This document shows, in pieces, positions 1-8,049 of a stretch of 64,000 nucleotides of DNA. The position numbers were made by a program, and so were the translations under genes. The notes under the pieces were generated by a model. The model worked only from the letters and a program-made list of their open reading frames with translations. It made no database searches and had not been told where the DNA came from. Position 1 is the first letter of the stretch. Each line of letters begins with the position of its first letter. The stretch is from an uncultured Lachnospiraceae bacterium (GTDB lineage: Bacteria > Bacillota > Clostridia > Lachnospirales > Lachnospiraceae): NCBI GenBank assembly GCA_900549665.1, contig URPH01000005.1:1-64000 (forward strand), given 5' to 3'.

Positions 1-367
<367 letters not shown>

Positions 368-645
368 ATAGTTTGCATCCCGGTCAAAATCAACTTGGCT
401 AATTTTAACCGTTCTTCTTTACTGTTTTGGTTTGTCTCTTAAAGACTTGTTCTGAAATTTTCTCTTGGAATTTTTCAGGGTTGCATTGCTGTTTAGTTTT
501 CAAGGTTCCTGTATGATCTCGCATTGCTTTGAAATCTTTGTGTTGTCTGCGTTTCACACGCGACTTGATTATAGTATCACTTCATATTTCCAATGTCAAC
601 AACTTTTTTCATTTTTTTACAAAAAAGTTTTTTTTCAAAGTTTTT
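368..645 (-). promoter_or_regulatory. rrn promoter and leader
   Basis: Upstream of the 16S gene a minus-strand promoter is visible: -35 TTGACA (594-599), a 17-bp spacer, and -10 TACTAT (571-576). An A/T-rich tract resembling an UP element lies at 600-640. The ~200-nt leader between promoter and 16S contains the CTTGAAAACT motif usual in Firmicute rRNA leaders. There is no convincing ORF here. The upstream lipoprotein gene reads toward this promoter and stops at 646. Confidence 0.8.
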
Positions 646-1386
646 TCATTTTAAACGAGTTTTTAATATTTCATTTTGATACCTTATATATAGGATAACT
701 GTATCCGGATTTACACATTCTTCTTCCGGCAGTTCTAATAAAATTACTGTGTCCGCGCTCTCCCCCGGTTGAATCTGTTCGTTGTATACAGAAAAATCCC
801 ATGCGAAGAGAGTTGACATGATCCTGTGATAGTTTTCACCATCAAATGAAACTTTAAAGTATGCATTGGTATCAAATATATCTGCACTTTTTACTTCTGA
901 AGTATGATTCAGAATGGTCAGATGCAAAACAGCCAGCTTACAGCCCTCGGATGCATTAGCAACAAAATACAAATCATCCTCTCCTTCCGGATACTGATCT
1001 GCAAATTCAACCCCATTAAAAGACACGGACAATCCATCCAATCCCAAAAATTCCGCCGGATCCGTGACTGCGACACTTTCTTCCCTTTTTTCTGTTTTTG
1101 TCAGTAATTCTTTTTCTTCTTTCTGTAGTTCTTTTTCTTTTTCCAAATCAGCCATTTCTTCGGCTTTTTTTCGAATTTCATTCTGGACTGTTTCTTCCTT
1201 TTCCAATTGTTCATCATTTAACAATCTGGACCGGTAGCCGGAATCATATTTTAAAAGCGCAGCTGCAGCATAATTTGTAACCATGTCCTGCTCTTCCTGT
1301 GTCAATTCCGGTATTGCATTTCCGCATCCGCAAAGAAAAACAGAAAGGATGCAGATTATTAAAAAACAGCTCATATGCTTTTTCAT
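646..1386 (-). CDS. lipoprotein with DUF4352/DUF5067-like domain
   Basis: A 246-residue secreted lipoprotein. The N-terminus has two lysines, a hydrophobic stretch and a lipobox LCGC, with the acylated cysteine near residue 21. A K/E-rich, probably coiled-coil region (about 45-105) follows. The C-terminal ~130 residues look like an immunoglobulin-fold telokin-like domain of the DUF4352/DUF5067 type, as judged by its alternating beta pattern and the VEFADQY and IQPGESADTVILL segments. A strong GGAGG ribosome site precedes the ATG. Function is unknown; anchoring on the outer face of the membrane is inferred. It lies directly upstream of the rrn promoter in the same direction. Confidence 0.75.
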   Translation of the reverse strand: MKKHMSCFLIICILSVFLCGCGNAIPELTQEEQDMVTNYAAAALLKYDSGYRSRLLNDEQLEKEETVQNEIRKKAEEMADLEKEKELQKEEKELLTKTEKREESVAVTDPAEFLGLDGLSVSFNGVEFADQYPEGEDDLYFVANASEGCKLAVLHLTILNHTSEVKSADIFDTNAYFKVSFDGENYHRIMSTLFAWDFSVYNEQIQPGESADTVILLELPEEECVNPDTVILYIRYQNEILKTRLK

Positions 1387-1560
1387 AGAATTCCTCCAAG
1401 ATAGGTTTTATTATATAGCATTACGCACTATCATACATAATACACTTTGCAGCTTTGTAATCATCATGACAGGTATCCACCATTCACGAATCAGAGAATC
1501 ACATCTTTTTCTTTTGCTTATCCTGTCACAACAATACCGACTATGTTAAAGATAATAACA

Positions 1561-3030
1561 TCATTTAATCGGAAGTTCAAACCAGAATTCTACTCCATTC
1601 TCATAATTGCAGACACCGTATTCCTGATGAATCGATTCCATAATCGCCTTAACAATCGACAATCCGACACCGCTTCCACCATATTCCCTTGTCCGTGCTT
1701 TATCCACCTTATAAAATTTTTCAAACAGATGGGGCAGTGACTCCTCCGGAATCGGATCACCGGTATTGAAAACAGAGATCCTTACCACATCCTTATTCTC
1801 TTTTACCCGGATCTGTATCTCCTTTTCATAAGCAAGATGATTCAATGCGTTGGAAAAATAATTCATCAGCACCTCTTCTATTTTAAATTCATCACTCCAT
1901 ACATACACCGGCTTTTGTGGTTCAAAAACCACCTTTGCATCATGCTGTCTGATAAGAATATCGGCATTGGTCAGATAGTTGGCAATCAGATCACAAATAT
2001 CAAAGCGTTCCATATTGATAACATCATTTCCGAATTCCAACTGATTCAGAGTTAACAGTTTTTTGACCATATCATTCATTTTATTGGATTCATCTATAAT
2101 AACATCACAATAGAAATCCCGCCCGGACGGATCCTCGGCATTGACCTCTTCTTTTAATCCTTCCGCATATCCCATGATCAATGCAAGCGGTGTTTTTAGT
2201 TCATGTGAAACATTGGACAGAAACTCCCGTCTCATTTCATCTATCTGTTCTTTTTTTTCAATATCCTTCTGCAACTCATTATTGGCTGTCTTAAGCTCCG
2301 AAATCGTGCTTTCCAATTTGTCGGACAATGCATTCATATGCTCTCCCAAAACACCGATTTCATTCTTTTCTTTTCCATTATAATGAACTTCAAAGTCCAA
2401 ATCTGCCATGCGTTTGGAAATTTCTGTCAATGACAGAATCGGATTGGTAATTTTTTTGGTAATAAACATAATAACAACTGCACTGATACCCACGGTAAAT
2501 ATGCCAATATAGGCCAAAAAGCGGTTGGAAACAGAAACACTGTCCCGGATACTCTGTACCAGAGTCCTTGTCATAAAGAGATTGCCATTGTCCAGGGTTC
2601 CCCACATCTGGATAAACGACAGATCACTTTGCGTTGAACGCGCAATCTCCATGATATAATGATCATTTTCCTCCAGTAATTTATAATTGTCACTGCTTTG
2701 TGAAAAAACGCGGTCTAACAGCGTTTTTACCAGAATATCCGATTCGGAGCCTGCTGACTGGATCAACCTGGAATCCGCGTCAATAATGATCACACTGATA
2801 TTATAGACACCGCTTATTTTCTGCAATTCCGCTTCAAAATCATCACTCTGTATACTTCCGTCCTGAGTTGCCTTATTGAGCAGTTCATAAGCTTTGAGCA
2901 TGACCTGTTGTTTGTTGTAAATATAGTAGCGCTCCAAAAAACGGCTGTTTAAAAACCAGCACAATAAAATTGTACCTGTCATAATAATCAAAAAAGCCAT
3001 TAAAATTTGTTTGCGAATTGAATGCTTCAT
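1561..3030 (-). CDS. two-component sensor histidine kinase (HAMP-HisKA-HATPase)
   Basis: A 489-residue membrane kinase. The order is TM1 (about 10-27), a ~140-residue extracellular sensor region, TM2 (about 170-193), a HAMP linker, a coiled coil, a dimerisation and phosphoacceptor box SNVSHELKTPLA with the phosphorylated histidine, an N box with NALNHL, and G boxes NTGDPIP and GGSGVGLSIV. All catalytic boxes are intact. The likely partner is the OmpR-type regulator at 3948-4622, although mntP lies between them with its own promoter. The ligand cannot be read from the sequence. The ribosome binding site is weak. Manganese sensing is possible from the neighbourhood but is inference only. Confidence 0.9.
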   Translation of the reverse strand: MKHSIRKQILMAFLIIMTGTILLCWFLNSRFLERYYIYNKQQVMLKAYELLNKATQDGSIQSDDFEAELQKISGVYNISVIIIDADSRLIQSAGSESDILVKTLLDRVFSQSSDNYKLLEENDHYIMEIARSTQSDLSFIQMWGTLDNGNLFMTRTLVQSIRDSVSVSNRFLAYIGIFTVGISAVVIMFITKKITNPILSLTEISKRMADLDFEVHYNGKEKNEIGVLGEHMNALSDKLESTISELKTANNELQKDIEKKEQIDEMRREFLSNVSHELKTPLALIMGYAEGLKEEVNAEDPSGRDFYCDVIIDESNKMNDMVKKLLTLNQLEFGNDVINMERFDICDLIANYLTNADILIRQHDAKVVFEPQKPVYVWSDEFKIEEVLMNYFSNALNHLAYEKEIQIRVKENKDVVRISVFNTGDPIPEESLPHLFEKFYKVDKARTREYGGSGVGLSIVKAIMESIHQEYGVCNYENGVEFWFELPIK

Positions 3031-3114
3031 ATACTACACCACTTTATAAAATATTATTTTCTTTTCGTGCATCGGATCACAGCAGACTATGCATTTTCGC
3101 TTTTATATTCAAGA

Positions 3115-3702
3115 TCAGAAAAATAGTCCTTTGACCAGAATCTCTGCACCGATGAATACCAGTATCAGCCCTCCGATCATATCAGCCCTGCCGGAAAAAC
3201 GTGTTCCAAACTTTTTACCGATCTGCAATCCGCAAATACATATGATAAATGTAACAACAGCAATGATCAGTGAACATACAAAAGCCATCACAACACCATA
3301 ATCCGTAATGGTAAATCCAACCGATAACGCATCAATGGATGTTGCAATTCCCTGAAGTAATAAAACGGAAAAAGAAAGGCTCTCCATTTCTTCCTCTTCC
3401 ACATTACCCTTAACAGCTCCGGCTACCATTTTACCACCAATATACAGCAGCAGAAAAAATGCGATCCACGGTATAAAAGGTTCAAATGACTGAAAAATCC
3501 TGACAAATGTGTGTACACAGATCCAGCCGGTCATTGGCATCAAAAACTGGAATACCGCATATATGCCTGCAATCATGCTCATTCTTCCGGTCTTCATATG
3601 CTTTTCATGCAGACCGTTTGCCAGAGAAACTGAAAATGCATCCATCGCCAGTCCAACTCCCAGCAATATACTGTTAATGTAAAATAAAAGATTCCATTCC
3701 AT
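3115..3702 (-). CDS. mntP: putative manganese efflux pump MntP
   Basis: A small protein of ~195 residues with six predicted transmembrane segments, made of two homologous halves. Each half has the family signature acid, GLAMDAFSVSLA in the first and SIDALSVGFT in the second. MntP exports Mn2+. Support comes from the upstream yybP-ykoY type Mn2+ riboswitch (3771-3866) with a terminator. I chose the second ATG (3702) because AAAGG lies nine bases before it; the ATG at 3708 would sit almost on top of the ribosome site. It lies between a response regulator gene and a sensor kinase gene in the same direction. Confidence 0.85.
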   Translation of the reverse strand: MEWNLLFYINSILLGVGLAMDAFSVSLANGLHEKHMKTGRMSMIAGIYAVFQFLMPMTGWICVHTFVRIFQSFEPFIPWIAFFLLLYIGGKMVAGAVKGNVEEEEMESLSFSVLLLQGIATSIDALSVGFTITDYGVVMAFVCSLIIAVVTFIICICGLQIGKKFGTRFSGRADMIGGLILVFIGAEILVKGLFF

Positions 3703-3736
3703 CGTCATTTTCCTTTTCTTTTTTTATTATTATGAT

Positions 3737-3777
3737 AAAAAAAGACCCAAGACAGCACAAAAGCACTGTCTTAAGTC
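3737..3777 (-). terminator. riboswitch expression-platform terminator of mntP
   Basis: On the minus strand the arms 3766-3777 and 3744-3755 pair over 12 bp (two G-T wobbles), followed by seven T residues (3737-3743). The 5' arm overlaps the 3' side of the aptamer's closing helix. Aptamer closure would therefore block terminator formation, which fits an ON switch triggered by Mn2+. Confidence 0.85.
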
Positions 3778-3866
3778 TCATCATTTAAAATACCACCGGG
3801 CTTTCACCAGTATGTCGATAGCACTATACATTTTGATAAAATGTACCGATTACTCCCTTAGACCTG
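3771..3866 (-). promoter_or_regulatory. yybP-ykoY type manganese riboswitch aptamer
   Basis: The minus-strand leader of mntP has the hallmarks of the class: a closing helix formed by GTCTAA (3858-3863) and TTAAGAC (3768-3774), the conserved GGGAGTA immediately inside it, a long variable hairpin, and the second conserved arm ATCGACATAC followed by a CCGGT-type segment. Known members upstream of mntP bind Mn2+ and turn the gene on. The identification is from motif memory, not a covariance search. Confidence 0.78.
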
Positions 3867-3870
3867 ATAT

Positions 3871-3899
3871 AATATATCACTTTTGGCTGCTAAAATCAA
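3871..3899 (-). promoter_or_regulatory. promoter of mntP
   Basis: -35 TTGATT (3894-3899), a 17-bp spacer, and -10 TATATT (3871-3876) on the minus strand, immediately upstream of the riboswitch. Confidence 0.6.
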
Positions 3900-3947
3900 G
3901 AAAAATCATTAGAAATCCGATGTCCCGGATTTTAACTACAGGATACC

Positions 3948-4622
3948 TTATTCAAATTTATATCCAAGTCCCCAAATAGTCTGGATATGTTCTCCGTAAT
4001 CTCCCATTTTGCTTCGAAGCTTTTTCACATGGGTATCGATTGTTCTGGCATCTCCAAAGTAATCATAATTCCATACATGATTGAGAATCACTTCCCTGGA
4101 TAGAGCAACACCTTTATTTTCCATAAAATAGCCCAGTAGTTCAAACTCCTTGTAGCTTAAATCAACAGGCTTGCCGTCTATCGTGACAATATGGGCAACC
4201 TTGTCCATCCGGATGCCGTTATATTCCAGAATATTATCATCTGCTTCGGACGAATTACTTCTCCTGAGCACAGCCTCAACCCGCGCAACCAGAATCTTCG
4301 GACTGAAGGGCTTGACGATATATTCATCAACCCCGAGTTCAAAGCCCTTTAATTCATCCTTCTCATCCGCTTTTGCCGTAAGCATTATGATCGGCACTGC
4401 AGATACTGCACGAATTTCTTTACAGACTGCCCATCCATCCATCTTAGGCATCATCACATCAAGTAAGATCAGTGCAATATCCTTATTAGCATAAAAAATA
4501 TCTACTGCCTGCTCACCATTTTCAGCTTCCATCACATCAAAATCCGCGCGGTTCAAAAAGTCACGCACAAGCTTGCGCATCCTGCTTTCGTCATCAACCA
4601 CTAATATCTTTGCCTTACTCAC
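3948..4622 (-). CDS. OmpR/PhoB-family response regulator
   Basis: 224 residues. The N-terminal receiver domain has the acidic pair in ILVVDD, the phosphoacceptor aspartate in LLDVMMPKMDGW, the switch Thr/Ala in MLTAKAD and the lysine in VKPFSP. A C-terminal winged-helix DNA-binding domain includes LSYKEFELLGYFM and RTIDTHVKKLRSKM. I chose a GTG start at 4622 because GAGGTG lies six bases before it and the receiver domain begins there; an ATG at 4646 has no ribosome site. It probably pairs with the kinase at 1561-3030. Its transcript must pass the mntP promoter, riboswitch and terminator to reach that kinase, so the two may be expressed separately. Confidence 0.92.
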   Translation of the reverse strand: MSKAKILVVDDESRMRKLVRDFLNRADFDVMEAENGEQAVDIFYANKDIALILLDVMMPKMDGWAVCKEIRAVSAVPIIMLTAKADEKDELKGFELGVDEYIVKPFSPKILVARVEAVLRRSNSSEADDNILEYNGIRMDKVAHIVTIDGKPVDLSYKEFELLGYFMENKGVALSREVILNHVWNYDYFGDARTIDTHVKKLRSKMGDYGEHIQTIWGLGYKFE

Positions 4623-4683
4623 AAAAAACACCTCGTTGCTTATCATAATTTCTGAAACAAAAATATTTTAACACACATTTATG

Positions 4684-5289
4684 TTAATTTTGTGAAGAGA
4701 GCTCTGCTTCTTTCTGACGTACTGCATTTTCACGTTCAGTCAGCTGCTGCTCCCATTCTGCATATTGATCGGTAATCGCCCTTTTATAATTTAGCACAGT
4801 AGGGTTATTGCCTGTCATGGAGATCACAAACATGACCACAACCATGATTCCAAGTATCACACATGCCAGATTGCGTTGCCGGCATTTATGTACGAGGCGT
4901 CTGTTTTCCTGCTTTTCCTTTTGAAGCTTTTCTTCTGCATCTTTTTTCACTTTTTGTTTAAATGAAGCATATTCCTCCGACAGACGTTTCGTCTGATTCT
5001 GGACAGATGTCCTGGTATACAAAACCGGTATGGGACATTCATTTTCCCCGAGCACTCCTTTTGACAAAAGATACCTTCTTATATCAGCAAGATAACAAAG
5101 GCCTATCTGTGTTTCAAAGATTTTCTGTTCTACAGCCTTTGTATAAACAGCCTTTAGTGCTCCAAGATCATCTTCATCAATCCGTGAACTCAATGCCTTG
5201 ATCCTGGCAAACTCCTCTTTTGCCCTTTTTTCGTCTTCTTCATAGCAAAACTCAAAACCATCAATCATATATCTTTGTTCCATAAACAT
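4684..5289 (-). CDS. hypothetical membrane protein with coiled coil
   Basis: 201 residues, not recognised. The first ~95 residues look cytosolic and helical. A charged coiled-coil segment (about 100-135) is rich in K, E and Q. One transmembrane helix (about 143-162, ACVILGIMVVVMFVI) is followed by a short E/Q-rich tail, probably outside the cell. No enzyme motif is seen. It lies upstream of the response regulator in the same direction, 61 bp apart, and could be cotranscribed with it. The start is uncertain, with two ATGs six bases apart and no clear ribosome site. Confidence 0.6.
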   Translation of the reverse strand: MFMEQRYMIDGFEFCYEEDEKRAKEEFARIKALSSRIDEDDLGALKAVYTKAVEQKIFETQIGLCYLADIRRYLLSKGVLGENECPIPVLYTRTSVQNQTKRLSEEYASFKQKVKKDAEEKLQKEKQENRRLVHKCRQRNLACVILGIMVVVMFVISMTGNNPTVLNYKRAITDQYAEWEQQLTERENAVRQKEAELSSQN

Positions 5290-5461
5290 TCACACTCTGC
5301 AAAAAACTTTTTACCTGCTCTGTCTGACAGTATCATCTACTATAAAATATCTTTATTTCCGGGTTTCAGCTTTTCAAACAGTTGCATTTACCGGCCATGC
5401 TAATTTTAACATACTATGATACCAAATGGCAAACAGACCCTTCACATTCCGAAAGTTATAA
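5290..5461. other. intergenic, no gene seen
   Basis: An A/T-rich spacer between the spoVAF-like gene and the 201-residue membrane protein gene, both leftward. I see no ORF or strong hairpin here. Confidence 0.5.
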
Positions 5462-6925
5462 TCATTTTTTGGAATCCTTTAATCTTCTTCTCACAAAACG
5501 CTGGCCAAGCTTTTTTAATTTTAGCGGAAGCAACGGAAAAACATAGTTGTCACCGGAAATCGTTTTATTGAAAATCAGGGATATAACCAGCACTATGATA
5601 CCGGCAATATATCCATATATGCCAAATGCAGCTGTTAAAATCAGACTGATGATGCGCATAAATTTCAATGCATAGGACAACTCATAGCTTGCCTGTGTAT
5701 AGTTGGCAATCGCAACAAATGCCATATAAAGCATGACTTCTGAATTAAACCAGCCGCTTTTTACGGAAAATTCCCCTAAAACAAGACCAGCCATCACGCT
5801 AAGCGGTGTACTCAGCATACTCGGCGTATTCACAGCGGCTAACTTCAGCCCGTCAATCGCAAGCTCTAAAATCAGAAACTGCCAGATCAGCGGGATATTT
5901 ACGGTATCGGCTACCATGATAAATTCAAAACCTCCCGGAATAAAACGCGGCTCCTGCATCATCAACAAAAAAGTCGGCGTCATAATATAAGTCAGTACCG
6001 CAATAATAAATCTGGTAAGGCGCAGATAGGTACCGGTAACCGGCGGAAAATAATAATCATCCGCTTCTTCGATCACATCAAAAATACTTGTCGGCATGAT
6101 CATGGCAGAGGGAGAATTATCCACAAGAATAATGATGTTTCCCTCCAAAATCTGTGCCGCAGCCGTATCCGGACGTTCGGTAAATTTGAATTTCGGAAAT
6201 GGATTCCACCATGTTTTTTTATAGAGACATTCCGCAAGGCTTTCCTGATTCATGGTAAGTGCATCCACCTGTATATTGCGGATTCTCGTTTTTACCATAT
6301 CCAGAAGATCCTGATCGACACGGGAATCCATATAACAGACGATAATATCTGTTTTGGATGCTTTACCGGCATTCATCATCTCCATTCTAAGATCCTCAGA
6401 CCGGATGCGCCGGCGGATCAGTGCACTGTTTTGGACCACTGTTTCAACAAATCCGTCCTTGGAACCACGAAGCACCTTATCTTTTTCCGGCTCAGCCACA
6501 GAACGTGCAGGATAGCTTCTTGCATCGATCATCATGCATTTATCATAACCGTCAATAAACAGCACATAAACACCGGAAAGAATATAATATAAAATCTGCT
6601 CCCAGTTGTTTTCCAATTCAACGCTGATATAGGGCATAAATTTTTTGGAAAAGGCATGAACATTGTCCGGCATATCCTTTGAAGACACCCCGACAAAGGC
6701 CGCTACCAGTTTTTGAAGCAGATCATCATTGCAAAACCCATTGATAAAATACATACAGGCTTTTCTGCCACCAATATCGATCACGTGGTAAACCAGATCA
6801 AAATTGGCATCAATATTCAGCCTTTTGCCAAGATAATGCATATTGACATTGATATCTCTCGATACATGATATAAAGCTCTCGGCATTTTCACTTCTTCTA
6901 TGATTGCATTCTGTTTCTTATTCAA
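5462..6925 (-). CDS. spoVAF: GerA-family spore germination protein, SpoVAF-like
   Basis: ~487 residues of the GerA/SpoVAF family, integral proteins of the spore inner membrane that act in nutrient-triggered germination and dipicolinic acid release. An N-terminal soluble domain of ~280 residues includes SYPARSVAEPEKDKVLRG and GFVETVVQNSALIRRRIR, characteristic of the family. About five C-terminal transmembrane segments follow. The length matches SpoVAF (about 490). A TTG at 6925 is the likely start, eight bases after AAGGAG. It stands alone: no gerAB/gerAC partners and no spoVA genes are adjacent, so it could be an orphan GerAA-type subunit instead. Confidence 0.75.
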   Translation of the reverse strand: MNKKQNAIIEEVKMPRALYHVSRDINVNMHYLGKRLNIDANFDLVYHVIDIGGRKACMYFINGFCNDDLLQKLVAAFVGVSSKDMPDNVHAFSKKFMPYISVELENNWEQILYYILSGVYVLFIDGYDKCMMIDARSYPARSVAEPEKDKVLRGSKDGFVETVVQNSALIRRRIRSEDLRMEMMNAGKASKTDIIVCYMDSRVDQDLLDMVKTRIRNIQVDALTMNQESLAECLYKKTWWNPFPKFKFTERPDTAAAQILEGNIIILVDNSPSAMIMPTSIFDVIEEADDYYFPPVTGTYLRLTRFIIAVLTYIMTPTFLLMMQEPRFIPGGFEFIMVADTVNIPLIWQFLILELAIDGLKLAAVNTPSMLSTPLSVMAGLVLGEFSVKSGWFNSEVMLYMAFVAIANYTQASYELSYALKFMRIISLILTAAFGIYGYIAGIIVLVISLIFNKTISGDNYVFPLLPLKLKKLGQRFVRRRLKDSKK

Positions 6926-7009
6926 ATACAAAACTCCTTTTTACAAAACCATTTACTATAGTTTTCCAAAAAGGAGCTGAGCTTATACTTATTCTGTAAA
7001 ATATCTTAT

Positions 7010-7447
7010 TTATTTTGTACCGGTGCTTCCGATTCCGCCACGGTCCATCCCCTGCAGTAATTCTACTTCTTCAAAAACAATCGTCGGCTGATGTTGTTCA
7101 ATACGAAACTGACAGATTCTGTCATTTACCTCTATAACGGTATCTCTCAAAGCATATGCCGGCATATAAAACCAGTCATTGGGGCCACAGTATGTTTCAT
7201 CTACGATTCCGCAATGATTGGTCTGGATAATTCCAAAATTTTTGAAGGTAGAACTTCTGGGAACGATATGAGCCTCATATCCGTCCGGAAGCTTCATGGC
7301 AACGCCAAGATTGATCAGGCGAAACTCTCCCGCCTTCATTTCTACATGCTCACTGCTTCTTAAATCAATCCAGTCCGATTTGCCATCGATATATTCCAGT
7401 CTTTTGATTTTATCATTTATATATTGAATCTGTATTGTTTTGCTCAT
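7010..7447 (-). CDS. dut: dUTP diphosphatase
   Basis: 145 residues, the usual length of the trimeric dUTPase. It hydrolyses dUTP to dUMP and diphosphate, keeping uracil out of DNA and feeding thymidylate synthesis. Conserved motifs appear in order: VPRSSTF (motif 2), GIVDETYCG (motif 3, with the catalytic Asp), DRICQFRI (motif 4) and the C-terminal glycine-rich RGGIGSTGT that closes over the substrate. It lies 73 bp downstream of nrdG, in keeping with a nucleotide-metabolism group. The ribosome binding site is weak. Confidence 0.93.
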   Translation of the reverse strand: MSKTIQIQYINDKIKRLEYIDGKSDWIDLRSSEHVEMKAGEFRLINLGVAMKLPDGYEAHIVPRSSTFKNFGIIQTNHCGIVDETYCGPNDWFYMPAYALRDTVIEVNDRICQFRIEQHQPTIVFEEVELLQGMDRGGIGSTGTK

Positions 7448-7520
7448 AGTGATACGGCTTCAGAAACAATCTGCTCCTTGCCGGTTTCCTCCTTTTATCA
7501 TTTATTTCTTTATTTATATG

Positions 7521-8030
7521 CTAAGCATAATCTCCGCAATGAAGAACCGGTACCAGTACATCCGGTCCGGACAGAGTCTTTTTTACATCAATTACCCTCT
7601 GATTGCTGCTTCCTTTCCACATAAGCTTTGGATCCCGAAGCTCAGCCACATATTCGCCGTCTACAACGACGTCCGTATACTGCATCAACGGATAATGACA
7701 TATATTTTCCCAGACATCCCCGGTATAAAGCCAGATTGTCTTATTGGGATACTTGTCTTTTATTTCTTTCATAAGGCACTGTACATCCAGCTTGTTAGCT
7801 GCATGCAAAGGATCACCGCCTGAAAAAGTAACCCCGGAAATATAGGGCTTGCTCAGCTGTTCAAAAATCTCGTTTCTGGCAGCTTCATCAAACGGCAGTC
7901 CTCCATCCGGATCCCATGTCAGTGGATTTTGGCATTCCTTGCAGCAGTGATTGCATCCGGCAACCCACAATACCACACGCAAACCATCACCGTTTAACAT
8001 ATCATCCTTTGTAATATTATGATAACGCAT
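7521..8030 (-). CDS. nrdG: anaerobic ribonucleotide reductase activating protein
   Basis: 169-residue radical-SAM activase that installs the glycyl radical on NrdD. The 4Fe-4S motif is seen in GCNHCCKECQNP (CX3CX2C), with the GGDP-type SAM-binding segment in TFSGGDPL. A GAGGAG ribosome site precedes the ATG, which lies 19 bp after the nrdD stop. It is cotranscribed with nrdD and so falls under the NrdR box upstream. Confidence 0.95.
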   Translation of the reverse strand: MRYHNITKDDMLNGDGLRVVLWVAGCNHCCKECQNPLTWDPDGGLPFDEAARNEIFEQLSKPYISGVTFSGGDPLHAANKLDVQCLMKEIKDKYPNKTIWLYTGDVWENICHYPLMQYTDVVVDGEYVAELRDPKLMWKGSSNQRVIDVKKTLSGPDVLVPVLHCGDYA

Positions 8031-8049
8031 GATTTTTCCGGCTCCTCTC

